From Taxillus chinensis (lineage: Eukaryota; Streptophyta; Magnoliopsida; Santalales; Loranthaceae): a DNA stretch of 64,000 nucleotides. Position 1 is the first letter of the stretch, and every line of letters starts with the position of its first letter. Shown piece by piece: positions 29,100 to 41,078 of this stretch. Under the pieces are notes generated by a model. That model saw nothing but the letters and a program-made list of their open reading frames with translations, was not told the origin of the DNA and made no database searches. A program made the translations under genes and the position numbers. The stretch spans positions 47,633,321 through 47,697,320 of the forward strand of contig CM042090.1 of the NCBI GenBank assembly GCA_023512835.1, written 5' to 3'.

Positions 29100-32000
29100 C
29101 TATGCAGAAAAGTCAAGCATACCTAATTTAAGAAGAAGTTCAGAAAATCTTACATCAGGTAGGGGCTTTGTAAGTATATCCGCCAATTGATCTTTAGTAG
29201 CAACATGTTCCAGGGATATGTGCTTTTTAAGAACATGATCGCGAATGAAATGATGCCTGACCTCAATATGTTTTGTCTTTGGATGCATGACGGGATTATT
29301 GCTGATAGCAATAGCACTGGTATTGTCACAATAGAGTGTAACAGATGTCATGTTGAAACCGTAGTCAGTAAGTTAACTTTGCATCCAGAGAAGCTGTGCA
29401 CAGCAACTCCCAGCAGCTATATATTTCGCTTCAGCAGTAGAGGTTGATACGAAATTCTGCTTCTTACTGAACCAAGAGATCAATCTGTTTCCAAGGAATT
29501 AGCATGTACCACTGGTGCTTTTCCTGTCTATGCGACACCCGGCAAAATCAGCGTCAGAATATCTGGATAAGGCGAAGTTGGACTCTTTTGGGTACCAGAG
29601 TCCCAAATTAATTGTCCCTTTGAGATACCTTAATATCCGTTTTATGTGAAGCATATGTGACTCTTTGGGATTCGCCTGATATCTTGCGCAGATGCAAGTT
29701 GCAAACATTATGTCCGGATGACTTGCTATAAGGTACAGCAAGGATCCAATCATCCCTCTGTACTCAGTCACATTCACTGATTTGCCATCAACATCTGGGT
29801 CTAACTTGGCACTGACTGGCATTGGAGTTTTAACGGGAGATGAGCCTTCCATACCAAACTTCTTGATTAAGTCACGAGTGTACTTAGCTTGGTCGATGAA
29901 GATACCTTCCTTCAGTTGTTTGACCTCGATCCCAAGAAAGTAGGATAGTTCTCCCATCAAACTCATCTCAAACTTGCCAGTCATCAACTTGGCGAACTCA
30001 TCACAAAGTTTCGGATTAGTTGATCCGAAAATGATATCATCCACGTAGATCTGTGCGATCAGAGTATGTGTCTTCTCTTTCCGTAAGAATAGCGTGGTGT
30101 CAATCTTCCCTTTTTGGAAGTTATGAGCAAGTAAGAATTCCGAAAGTGTGTCGTACCAGGCTCTTGGAGCTTGCTTCAATCCATACAAGGCTTTCCTTAG
30201 TTTGTAGACCAGATGTCCAGCCTTTGGTTCAACGAAGCCTGGAGGTTGTTCAACATATACCTCCTCTTGAAGGTCTCTATTTAGAAATGCACTCTTGACA
30301 TCCATTTGATAAACTTTAAAGTTTTCGTATGAAGTGTATGCCAGGAACATTCTGATTGCCTCAAGTCTAGCTACTGGGGCAAATGTTTCGTCATAGTCTA
30401 TTCCTTCTTCTTGACGATAACCCTTGGCTACCAGTCGGGCTTTGTTCCGGATTACGATTCCGTTCGTATCAAGTTTGTTCTGGAACACCCATTTAACTCC
30501 AATGACTTGTTGAGACTTTGGCCTTGGTACAAGAGTCCACACATCATTCCTTTTGAACTGATTTAACTCTTCCTGCATGGCGTCTATCCAATTTAAGTCT
30601 TGAAGAGCTTCTTCCACCACTTTTGGCTCTATCTGCGACAAAAAGCAAGAGTAGAGGCACATGTTGGAGGTGGCTGCTCTTGTTCTAACACCAATAGTAG
30701 GATCACCAATCACTTGTTCTTGAGGGTGGCTTTGAGTCCACCTATAGTTTTGCGCAAGTGGTGGTGAATGCTCAATGATTTGAAGCTCTGTCAGATTAGG
30801 TGGTCCTTCGTCGTCCACTGATTGAGCTTCTTCAGGGCCAGCATTATTAAAATTAACAGGTTCTGGAGTATTTTGAGGTTCTCCATTACTGTTCATTTCC
30901 GTATCAACTGGTCCGGAGAGATTGGAAGGTACTCCGGTATTTTTAATATCCAAAGGAATATATCCGGAGTTATGTGGAAGTCTCGAGTCCGATTCATTCA
31001 TAGCATCATCTGCATCATTTCTTCGTTCTTCATTGGTGCCACATGGTTGGTTAGTAGAGGTGACAGGAACATTCATAAATTTTGAGTAGTCAACGTTGTC
31101 GTCTTGATCCTGCACATTAGAACTTGAAGAACCAACTTTCGACCAATCCGTGTTAGTTTCATCAAAAGTCACATGGATATATTCTTCAACTTTGAAGAGT
31201 TTTCTATTGAAAACCCGATAAGCCTTGCTATGAAATGAATACCCAACAAATATCCCATCATCGGATTTTGGTTCAAATTTATTCCTGGATTCTTTTCCAT
31301 TGTTCAGTATGAAGCAAGTACACCCAAAAGTTTTGAAGTGTGAAATAGAAGGCTTTCTACCCTTCCACATCTCATAAGGTGTTTTCATGGTAAGTTTATT
31401 TATAAGAGTTTTGTTCTGAACATAGCAGGCAGTAGACACCACTTTAGCCCATAGACTGAGAGGAAGCTTTGCCCCTGCTAACATTGATCTGCCAACCTCG
31501 ACTAAAGTGCGATTCTTGGGCTTAGCTACCTCATTTTGTTGTGGAGTTCTGGGCGCAGAGAAGTCATGCTGAATGCCCTGTTCAGAATAATATGACCTCA
31601 TATCTGAGAAATCAAATTCTGTACCATGATCACTCCTGATGCATTTAATGCTCAGTCCTTGTGAATTGCTTATCCAGTTGAAGAGATCGACAAAGTGTTC
31701 AAAGGTTTGATCCTTGGATTTCAGGAACAACACCCATGTGTATCTGGTGAAGTCATCGATGACTACTAGGGTGTATCTTGCACCAGCAAGTGAAGAAATA
31801 GAAATGGGACCACATAGGTCTATGTGAAGAAGTTGTAAAGGAGCAGTTATTGAATTAACTGTTTTGCTCTTAAAACTATGTTTGGTCTGTTTGCCAAGTT
31901 GGCATTCTCGACAGAGAGTGTCTCTGGAGTATTTGTGTTTAGGCAAACCAGTGACCAAATCAAGTGACGCTAATTTAGATAAGGTCTTAAAATTTAAATG

Positions 32001-32492
32001 TGCGCAACGCTTGTGCCATAGCCAACTATCTTCATGTGATGCTGTAGTGAGGAAGCATATAGGGTCAGAAGAATTGTTTCTCAAGACCATAGAATATATG
32101 TCCCTATCTCTTGATCCGGATAACTTAATATCTCCAGATAAGTTATCTCTAACTGTGCAGGTGTTTGACAAAAAGGAAACTGTGAATCCTTTGTCACATA
32201 AATTACTGACACTCAGCAGATTATGCTTCAAACCTTCGACTAATGCAACCTTAGTAATTGATACACAGCCATTGATTAAAGTGCCATACCCCAGAGTCTT
32301 ACCTTTACTGTTGTCGTCATATGTTACGGATGGGCCTCGTTTGTCGGTAATATCCACAAGCAAAGACTTATCACCCGTCATGTGTCTGGAGCATCCGCTA
32401 TCGAGCATCCACTTGCTTTGATTGATCTTTGACTTCAAGTGAGATGGCAGTGAATTCCATAGATGCTCCTGCAAGACAACAGATTACACTTT
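29100..32492 (-). pseudogene. Sirevirus pol (protease, integrase, RT, RNase H), nearly intact
   Basis: Same frame as gag, just after the gag stop. Aspartic protease [13 protein letters not shown] lies near 32385-32415. The pre-integrase zinc region [12 protein letters not shown] and [14 protein letters not shown] lies near 31850-32030, and the integrase core LLHIDLCGP to [12 protein letters not shown] near 31590-31840. RT carries [37 protein letters not shown] and catalytic [11 protein letters not shown] (near 30020-30055). RNase H has [14 protein letters not shown] and ends ADILTKPLPD. Two stops (TAA near 29496 and near 29367) interrupt RNase H; otherwise it reads through about 1130 codons, so the loss is recent. 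Confidence 0.92.
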
Positions 32493-34785
32493 TGGTGCCC
32501 AGACTTGTTTCGGGCGGTTAGGAGAAGCCACAACAGTGTCAACTATTCCGAATTTTACGTTTCTCGGAACTTTGACTTTCCAGGTTGACTTAGATTTTTC
32601 CTTATTAGTTGCTTCTTTAACTTGGGTTTTCTTAGGTGAGACGCTCCGAGGAGTTTTAGATTTAGATTTTCGAAAAGAACCCTTTTTGACAACCTGATTT
32701 TTATTGATTCAAAAGTGATTACAAAACCAGTCATCAGTTAGACTCCAACATTCATAATGATAGTGACCTATATCACGACATATCAAATAGACACTATGAT
32801 GTGGAGTTACAACAGGGGATACAGGTTTCTTTGGCTTAACAGGTTTCCTACTCTGTTCCCTATGGCCTAATCCTTTGCGAACGGGTGACGTGCTCTTGGC
32901 CCTAGATGCGGTAACCTTAGCCTTTTCTTTGTTTATGGGTGCTACAGTTTCGACTTTAACTGCAGCAGCCTTCCCATCATCGTTTGGTACGGGTGCTACT
33001 ACTTCGGGATTAACAGTAATAACCTCAATTCCACAATCATAAACTATGGTGCCACCTGAAACAAAACCATCCAACGGTTTAGATGTACTAACAGGATATA
33101 GGTTGGTTAGTTTTGGAGTGTAGTCCGGAGGGCACTCAGTAGTTGGAGCAGTGGAAGTGGATTCGGATCCTAGGCCAGGTTTGACTCGGATATTATCAGG
33201 ATCAGTTCTAAATGTAGAGGCTATTTCTCCGGATTTTAGCCATTTACGATTTATTTCCTTTTCCTTCTCAAGTTCAATCTCGAGTCTTTTAAGATTTACA
33301 TTCATGCCTGTTAGGTTGGTATTCAGCAGGTGATTCTCAGCTCTTAGGTCGTGATACCAAACCTCCCTGCTTTGGTAGTCAGCTATGTCCTTTTCAAGTT
33401 TAGAAACAGTAAGTTCTAGGCGTTTAGTCTGACCGCTCATATTTTGATACATTTGAGTAATTATTAATCTCTCATTCTTTTCATCATCACGTTCCTTAGT
33501 AAGAGATTCTAGTTTACTCAAGAGCTCAGAGATAGAAGGTACCTCAGTGTTTGCCATGAGGCAGACGTTCGCCTTTTCCGTTGGTTCGTCGTCTGAAGAT
33601 TCCTCTTCTTCTTCCGAGCCACTGTTGTATTTTGAGACTAACGCCTTCTTCTTCATTTTGCTGTTGTCTGAGGTGGAGCATCGGGGTTTAACCTTGTCAT
33701 CCTTGTCGGCCATCTTGGGTTTGGATCTACAGTCCTTGGCCCAATGAGCAGGTTTCCCGCAGTTGTAGCAGTCTTGGGATGTCGACTCCGACCGCTCCTT
33801 CCTTCTCGAGGATGAGGAAGAGCCTCTTCTAAATCCTTTTTTGCTTTTCTGCAGGAATCGTGTGAAGGATTTCACCAGAAGTGCTATTTCTTCTTCCATG
33901 TCCGAGTCAGAGTTTTCTAACTCTTCCGTATCATCTTCCGTCAGCATGCTTGGTCCAGCCGTAGCCTTAAGAGCTACCCCCTTTTCTTTCCGAGCTATCT
34001 TCTCGTCTCAGTCAGTGTATTTGAATCTGACCTCATGAGTCCGTAGCTCTCCATATAGCTCTTCAAGGGGAGCATACTGCCAGTTGTCTTTGGATTACAT
34101 CTGGAGATGCTTGGAGTAATAGCGATCCGGCAAGGAACGAAAGAACTTGTTATTTATTTGGAACTGAGTGTAGTGCTCGTTGATAGTTTTCAATTCCAGG
34201 ATGAGCTTGCCGAATCGCCGATAGATGCTCTCCAGGGATTCGCCAGGTTTGTGGTTGAAGCTCTCAAAATTCTGTCTGAGAGCGCAAATGACATTCTGCA
34301 TCTGGGACTGACTTCCTTCATATAGAACAGTCAATTTGTCCCACACAGCTTTTGCTATCGTGCATCCCTGGACGTCCGTGAAAGCCTCTGAATCCAAGGA
34401 CGATGTCACATAAGCTAGAGTATTTTCACTGGCGTATTGCCAGGCTCTTTCATCGTGAGTGAGTTCAACATCAGTCTTTGGTCTCCTGACCCCATTTTCT
34501 CCGATGGTCATCGGAATGGGAAGCTCTTGATGAAGACACGGCCACATTAGATAATCATGACAGGTCATGAACATCTTCATGAGAGCTTTCCACTAGGAGA
34601 AAAGCTCTAGTGTGCACTTTGGCGGTTTGCTTAAAGTGTAGCATGAACTCTGTGGTTGAGGAGTAGCGGCAGCAGCAGGTTGAGGTGGATCAACATTTTC
34701 ACTGCTGCTTCGGTTGGGAAGGGGCTCTTGAGCACCTCCCGGAGGTGAGGCGGGTATTGAATAGCATGCTGCTTTCTTCAGCCAT
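32493..34785 (-). pseudogene. Sirevirus gag with two zinc knuckles
   Basis: Capsid/nucleocapsid protein. The start is MAEESSMLFNTRLTSGG at 34785; a stop and a frame change precede the capsid core (MKMFMTCHDYLMWPCL to YEGSQSQMQNVICALRQNF, the UBN2-type fold). CYNCGKPAHWAKDC (near 33720-33770) is a CCHC knuckle. A long predicted coiled coil follows (ESLTKERDDEKNERLIITQM). The second cluster CRDIGHYHYEC lies near 32750-32790. A stop at 32709 truncates this copy, and the natural gag stop after RPKQVWAPKV is at about 32493. Another break lies at 33948-34094. Confidence 0.88.
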
Positions 34786-34828
34786 TGTTAAGTTGAGAGG
34801 GAGTTAGGGATCTCTACGAGCAGGTAGA

Positions 34829-34846
34829 ACTTGCTCCGATACCACT
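34829..34846 (-). promoter_or_regulatory. Sirevirus primer binding site (tRNA-iMet)
   Basis: On the minus strand TGGTATCGGAGCAAG follows the 5' LTR end within a few bases, matching the initiator-Met tRNA 3' end (TGGTATCAGAGC type) used by Copia elements. Confidence 0.85.
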
Positions 34847-36203
34847 TGTTGGTCCCGGAGAGCCTAAAGGGGGGGGGTGAATAGGCTCTTTGAAATTCTT
34901 TCTCTCTCTTAATGGCTTAGACACTCACTCTGGTTAAACTGATAAAATCAGTACGGAAGATTAACCAGGTAGTGGAAGTACGTTGCTTTATTATCTGAAG
35001 ATAATTACAACAAGGCAAAACAGTGTTTTAGCTGATTACAACACAACACTCTGTTATAGATACACACACTTGGCAGTAAGTCTCTGTGTTTTTAGCTCTT
35101 TACAAGATACACGCTTATAAGTATATAAGTACAAGTAAGCACACGCGCGTATATTTAATTTACATTGCTTCAGGCATATATATATATAGACACCCTAGAA
35201 ATCTATCTTGGAACTGCATTTTCCGAGTAGTGTGAAGCATTGAAGTTCTTCATCGGAAAATGCTGAAGTTTTAACTGCTGCGGATGTGGAGCTCGAAATA
35301 TTGGAAGCATAAGTTGTAATGAATTCTTTGCTTGATTCCAATTGCATTTGAGACTGCGTCCACATCTTCGCGTGATCCACATGTAAGGTATTTTAGGTCT
35401 ACAACGTGTTTGTCTTACATCGGGACGAAGCAAGCTGATTGTAATTAATGCAGCTCAGAAATGATGAAGAAGCGTCTTCTTAGTCCGTCATAAGGTTCCT
35501 TACTCCGTATCAGTGAAGCTCAGATCCTTACTCTGTGTCAGTTGTTGCTTACTCCATGTAAATGAAGTCCTGGAATCATTGTTCCGTGTCAGCGCTTCCT
35601 TACTCCGCATGAGTAGTGGTTCGGAGAGCTTACTCCGCATCAGCACTTCCTTACTCCGCATGAGTAGTGGTTCGGAGAGCTTACTCCGCATCAGCGCTTC
35701 CTTACTCCGCATGAGTAATGGTTCAGATTCCTTATTCCGCATTTGATGTCCTTACTCCGCAACAATTGTCCTTGCTCCGTTCAAATGAGACTTGGATTTC
35801 TCAGTCCGTGTCTTCCTTTTCTTTAGTCCAGTGGAGTGACAATTTCGATTCTCTCTTCACAACAAGTCTCTCTTATTCCGTGCGAGTGGTAGACTTTGAA
35901 TCTCAATTGACTTAGCCAAATTGAGAATTAGACACAGGTTCCTTAAGTCGTTTTATCAAGTATTTAGTTCGCACGAAAAGTCCTTACTCCGGATAAAGAC
36001 TCGGTTATGTACCAAGTGAATGACGATACTCATCATGATCCAGATCAGGATTATGTATCCTGTCCTTAGCTTTGTTCTCACACGAGTAGGTCCGGATTTA
36101 GAGTTAACTCATCTGCACAGACTTAATGGTAAACATGAAACATCTCGAGTCAAATTACATATGGTTTGTTCCGCATTATCCAAATTCTCGGTTTGATCCA
36201 ACA
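34847..36203 (-). repeat. Sirevirus 5' LTR (element 1)
   Basis: 1357 bases, same ends as 23101-24453, with the TTACTCCG array at about 35490-35800. Read from the minus strand it begins TGTTGGATCAAACC. Confidence 0.95.
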
Positions 36204-37086
36204 GTATGCACCAACCGAATGAGTGTCCACTAAAAGTTTATGGAGAGACGGTGGAAAGGTATTCAGCCAACATGACTGAGGAAGTTAGTTATATAGCTAA
36301 CCAAAATAGGCAACAGAATAACCCATTTTCCAATATCTATAACCCTAGATGGAGGAATCATCCAAATTTTTCATGGGGAGGACAGAACAATCAGCAGAGT
36401 AATCAAGGTGGAAATAATGCAAATCAAGTGCAGAATAATCAGAACAATCAGCAATTCAATAGATAGTTCCAACCTAAACCGCAAGGAGCTGGTTATGGTG
36501 AAAAGCAGAAGGCTGACTGGGAGTTTGCAATTGAGAATATGGCAGCAGGTTTGACAGACTTGAGACTCATAACAAGAAGTTGGAGACTCAAATTGCACAA
36601 ATTGCAAATGCTGTTACTACAAGGAATCCTGATGAACTTCCAAGTAAGATTGAGCCAAACCCAAAGGAGTATGTGTAAGCTGTCATGCTAATAAGTGGAA
36701 AGGAGTTACCAGAGAGGAAAGTTCCTCAAGTGGAGGAAGTAATTCATGACAAAAAGGATTATAGTGATCTTGTATCTGAGAACAGAGAAGAAGAAAAGAA
36801 AGAGGAACAACCTGAAGTTCCTAAGATGGTAAAGAACTATGCTCCACCCATACCCTTTCCTCAGAGATTGAAACAAAGAAAGAGGGATGAGCAATACAAG
36901 AGATTTATAGAGCATCTTAAAGAATTGAAGCTCACTATCCTGTTCTTGGAAGCTATAGTTCAAATGCCTTCATATTCCAAATATTTGAAGGAGATGTTAA
37001 GCAACAAATAGAGGATTGAGGAAAAAGGAACAATTGCACTTACAGAGGAGTGTAGTGCAATTATTCAGAGGAAGTTACCTCAGAAG
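36204..37086 (+). pseudogene. Athila-like gag, part 2
   Basis: Resumes after the GTATG duplication with the knuckle-proximal text MHQPNECPLKVYGETVE, then SYIANQNRQQNNPFSNIYN and HPNFSWGGQNNQQ, the Asn/Gln-rich Athila gag tail. A stop lies near 36464; a Lys/Glu-rich segment (36685-37011) and a stop at 37009 precede the protease. Confidence 0.85.
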
Positions 37087-37941
37087 ATGGAAGACCCAGG
37101 CAGTTTTTCTATACCCTGCACCATTGGGAATGTTACATTTGACTCAGCTCTTTGTGACTTGGGAGCTAGTGTGAGTTTAATTCCATCTTCGGTTTGCAGC
37201 AAGCTTGGGCTGGGAAATTTACAGCCCACTTCAGTCACTTTGCAGTTGGCAGATAAGTCTATCAAATATGCGGCTGGTATTATTAAGAATGCACCGCTAC
37301 AAATTCATAATTTCATCGTGCCTATTGACTTAATTGCCTTGGATATAGAAGAAGGTGGTTCTATGCCCCTTATTCTGGGTAGATCCTTTTTAGCAACAGC
37401 AGGGACAATCATTGATGTCAAAGGTGGAAAATTAGAGCTGCACATCGGTGAAGACAAAGTGGAGTTTAATCTTTATAGGAGTTTGAAGAATCCTCAAAAG
37501 GAAGAGCATGAACAAGGCTATTTAGTAGAAATGTTGAATACTGTGATTGAAGGGCATGCTAAGGGATTCCGTGATCCTTTAGGTTTGTGCTTAGAAAATG
37601 TGTCTTCAGTTGTTATTGAAGAAATTCAAGAGGAGAAGCATGCTTTGGAGGCTGCACCAATTATTCAGTTTCAGCACAAGAAGGGATTTGAAGATATTGG
37701 AAAAATCTCTAAACCAATCCCATCATTAGAAAAAGTACCAAAGGTTGAATTGAAGACTTTACCAGCACATTTAAAGTATGCATTCTTGGGAGAAGAAGGA
37801 GAGTGGCTAGTTATTGTAGCTGCTGAGCTACAAGGAGAGCAACTAGACCACTTGTTGAAGGTTTGGAGAAAGAGAAAGAAGGCCTTTGTAGAACTTGCAG
37901 GAGTCAAGGAAATTCTTTACCTTGCTCCAATTTCAAGTTAA
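37087..37941 (+). CDS. Athila-like retropepsin (aspartic protease) segment
   Basis: An open stretch of 284 codons. IGNVTFDSALCDLGASVSLI carries the retropepsin active-site box in the variant form DLGAS; LADKSIKYAAGII and PLILGRSFLATAGTIIDV are the flap and second conserved region. It would cleave the element's polyprotein. A linker follows, and the frame ends at 37941 where the reverse transcriptase should begin; none is present. Part of gag-pol rather than a separate gene. Confidence 0.85.
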   Translation: MEDPGSFSIPCTIGNVTFDSALCDLGASVSLIPSSVCSKLGLGNLQPTSVTLQLADKSIKYAAGIIKNAPLQIHNFIVPIDLIALDIEEGGSMPLILGRSFLATAGTIIDVKGGKLELHIGEDKVEFNLYRSLKNPQKEEHEQGYLVEMLNTVIEGHAKGFRDPLGLCLENVSSVVIEEIQEEKHALEAAPIIQFQHKKGFEDIGKISKPIPSLEKVPKVELKTLPAHLKYAFLGEEGEWLVIVAAELQGEQLDHLLKVWRKRKKAFVELAGVKEILYLAPISS

Positions 37942-39410
37942 CAAAAGGAGAATGTCAAGCTACTGACATTAACTGCAGTGCTTCCGGGAGGCAACCCGAA
38001 CATGTTTTGTGAATATTTGTTTTGTTTTGTTTGGATTTCTTTGTGTGCAGAGGGTCCAAAGTTTAGCATGAAGGAAGGAGGAGAGCAATGATGTTCAAAC
38101 TTGAAATTGGCAGAAAACAGTGGTCGATTAAAATGATATATTTTTATAGTGAGCCAGTTCACCCTCGTCAAAAAAAAAGAGGGTTTGAATACTCTTCCCT
38201 CTTCTTGTTGCAATTGCTTGAAAGATATGCAAAATTCCAAGTGTGGAGTTGCTTGTGGCATTACAATATGGATTAATTTCCTCATGATGTGAGAAGAGTA
38301 GAATGAATATGAAATGAAGGCACTGTGAAAACTTTGAAATGTTTATATACATCATGTTTAAGAATGAAATACTTTTGGAACCAATGGTTACTCATTAATC
38401 CCATGCATGAAACTCATGTACATGGAATGATATCATCATGTGTTTGAACAAAGACTTGGATCCATAATGAATTGACAACTTTTGAATAAATAAATTAATT
38501 CCTTGAATGAGTGAGAACATAACTTTACTGAGAGCTATGTATTTTGATGAGTGTTCACTTCATGGAAATTAAACTTCAATAAGTTCTTCTATAGTTCTAC
38601 ATTGGTGATTGGCTAGTTGGAATGGTGGAGTTGGAGTCATAACCCACTTTGTTTAGAATAAGTACAATGTTCCAAGTTGTATAAAGTGTTGTATAAAGTG
38701 TGTATACTTAAAAAAAGAGAAGGTTATGAACTGTGGAGATATATAATCCATCAAGGAAAACATTGTAAGGTTATATAGACTACCATAGCATAAGCCTTGA
38801 AAAAGAAAGAAAGAGAAGGTTATGGACTGTGGAGATGTATAACCCATCAAGGAAAAACTTGTAAGGTTATATAGACTATTGCAGCATAATCCTTAAAAAG
38901 AAAATAGTATTACAGTTGTATATTTTTAGAGTGCATTGTACATAAAACTTACTTGAACATTAAAAATAGATAAGAAGTGTGTTGGGCATTGTTACTTTTA
39001 CCATCATTGTGGTCTATGACAAAAACTAATTGGGTAATGGAATGATGGTTGAATCACTAAAAAGGATTAGGAAGGCACTTGTTTTAGTTTTAATTCCATG
39101 AAAGATTGAGAGAGAGTGAAGTGAGATTATCCTATGAGTGAGGTTGCTTTGCTCATTGTGAGATTGCAAGGAATTTGGAAATTTGTTTCAGAATGTTGGT
39201 GGTTCAATTGCTTCTTAGTCTTCTGTAAAGAGAACATATGATTGTTGGACTGAGAATACAAAACTTCATACATGATATTAAGAGTTAAACCATATGTTTT
39301 ATGGATGTTTTATTCTTTCACATGCTCTTATATCAATTCATTGTCTTACTTTTGCTATGCTTCATAATTCTATTTGCCTCAAGACGAGCAAGTTCTAAGT
39401 GTGGAGTTGT
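37942..39410 (+). other. Athila-like post-pol region joined directly to protease
   Basis: Immediately after the protease the text GCTTCCGGGAGGCAACCCG appears, which in related elements lies downstream of integrase, so pol has been removed. A tandem duplication of about 98 bases (GAGAAGGTTATG(A/G)ACTGTGGAG unit) sits at about 38710-38903. The end AAGTGTGGAGTTG serves as the likely polypurine tract. Confidence 0.65.
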
Positions 39411-40758
39411 TGTTAGGGGGTTTTTCAACCATAATTCAATGTCAAATAATGGAGATTATAAGAGAAATAATCATGCTTTGATCATTATTTTGATGGATTT
39501 GATTGATTAATGAACTAACCCCCTAACATAGCAATTGAGAAATAATCTAAGTGTGGAGTTGTTGTTAGGGTGTTTTTGTTGTCTTTGAATGGAAAACAGG
39601 CCAAGTGCAAGGTCCAAAAAAAGAAGGAAGGAGCAAGGAACAATCTGCACTGCGGTCATTTCAAATTTGAAATGACCAAAACGAAATGACGGAGACAATT
39701 GAGATGACCAAAAGCTCTTGAGAACTTGGTCATGTGAAACGGTCATTTGAAATTGAGTTGACCAAATGACTCGACCATGAGCAGTTTCTGCACGATGTAA
39801 CCTGCAGACCCACGTAATTCCTTCAAATACTACTTGTGCAGCCTAGATCTCTTCATTAAAGGATCTGATGACTCCATCAACCATTTTGAGAGGGAAACGA
39901 ATTCAAAATAGTGGAGGGAACGGTTATTGACGGTTGGATGATTCTCACACGCGGGAATGGGTTCTAAAAGGGGGAAAATTGATGTAATTTGGGGTCCCTG
40001 AAAATCGTTCACTAAAGAGAGGGAGAGAGGATGCGTTTTGGGTTTCTATGGTAAGAACAATTGTTTTGTTTATCACTATGGTAGCTTAAACCTCCATGGG
40101 AGGAGGATGGATATTGATGTAAGCCTTTAATTTTCTTTTCTTTTGGTATGTTAATTTAAATTCCCTTTTGTGTTTATCAAGTCTTTTGAATTTACATGTG
40201 AGAATTAGGTTTGGCCATCTTAATTCTTGTTTAAGGTTATTCAATTATGGATCGAAAGAAGACATTGATAACCAGATAGTTAAGAGATTTGACTTGTAAA
40301 GATTATAATCTGCGAAAGCCAGTAATCTTGCTTGTAACCTAGTTAGGGTTGGTGTGATGCCAATCTACACTCAAACAACTTGAGCTCTTAATAGGTTGCC
40401 CGTCCCCCAAGCTAGGGTATACACACGGCTAGATAACTCGAAAGAGGCTAGTGCATGCAAAGGTGTTGGGTTTTAAACAAAAATGGAAAGTTTGAATTAG
40501 TATGCCTTAAGAACAAGAGATTAATTAGTTACATTGATTGAAATCCAAATCCCTATTTTCTCCCATAAGATCATTTACATTGCTTTGTTTATTTAAATTA
40601 CAACATTCAAATTGCTAATGATACAAAACCAACTTCAAATACATCATGGATTTACAAAATGAGCTTTTTACTTGATCACCTTCCCTGTGGGTTTGACATC
40701 CGGACTTGAGTCCACTTTATTATTTGTAACGATCCGTACGCTTGCGGAATTGCTAACA
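39411..40758 (+). repeat. Athila-like 3' LTR
   Basis: 1348 bases, TGTTAGGGGG to TTGCTAACA. The first 118 bases are bounded by a perfect 10-base inverted repeat (39411-39420 and 39519-39528). Near 39541-39575 a second copy of the polypurine/LTR-start junction (TCTAAGTGTGGAGTTGTTG) replaces a short stretch of the left LTR. Confidence 0.9.
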
Positions 40759-40763
40759 CGATC

Positions 40764-41057
40764 CTTAAAAGAACTTCAAACTTGAGTGAGGAGTCCGGGG
40801 CCCTATTGCGGATAATGATCAATGCGCGACGTACCGTACTAAACCTCGCTAACCTAAATTGTGACAAACCCTGGTATAGGGTTATGCATGAATGCAACAA
40901 GTATGGAAAACAGTAAATCATAACTATCATGGTATTAAAGCATATAAATCACAACTATCATAAAAAATGTGTTTAACAAATAAATAAATAAATAAAATAG
41001 CCAAGTAAAAAAAATAAGAAACCTCCCAATCCTATTAGGCCTAACCCTCTAAGTGTT
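40764..41057 (-). other. Tat-like 5' leader, part 2
   Basis: Leader sequence between the Athila right duplication and the primer binding site; no ORF recognised. Confidence 0.55.
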
Positions 41058-41078
41058 GTCCCCAGCGGAGTTACCAAT
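41058..41078 (-). promoter_or_regulatory. Tat-like primer binding site
   Basis: Minus strand reads TTGGTAACTCCGCTGGGGAC right after the LTR end ATGACA; Tat/Ogre elements carry TTGGCGACTCCGCTGGGGA in this position. Confidence 0.8.

Larger units (their letters stand above)
23101..36203 (-). mobile_element. Sirevirus-type Copia element with a third, Ulp1-bearing ORF
   Basis: 13.1 kb, nearly complete. On the minus strand the order is: 5' LTR (36203-34847), tRNA-iMet primer site, gag (34785-32493), pol (32492-29100), spacer with repeated polypurine tracts, ORF3 (27331-24594), polypurine tract GGGGGAGAA, and 3' LTR (24453-23101). The GTATG duplication flanks it. The reverse transcriptase phrase [11 protein letters not shown] and the long gag with a C-terminal knuckle fit the SIRE/Maximus lineage. 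Only a handful of stops break gag and pol. The LTRs are about 95% alike in a 220-base stretch I compared by eye. Confidence 0.93.
20593..40758 (+). mobile_element. Athila-like Gypsy element, pol-less, flanked by CGATC duplication
   Basis: The LTRs are 20593-21923 and 39411-40758, with inner ends TTGCTAACA. Target duplications CGATC lie at 20588-20592 and 40759-40763. The primer site after the left LTR reads TTTTTGGCACCGTTGCCGGGGA, the form used by Athila elements (tRNA-Asp type). A gag remnant and an aspartic protease remain, but no RT or integrase. A Sirevirus (23101-36203) splits the gag. The LTRs look well over 90% alike by eye, so this is not an ancient copy. Confidence 0.88.

Noticed and set aside
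31864..32421. 185-codon plus-strand ORF
   Set aside because: Antisense shadow of the Sirevirus pol (pre-integrase region); the same shadow appears at 61155-61661 opposite element 4.
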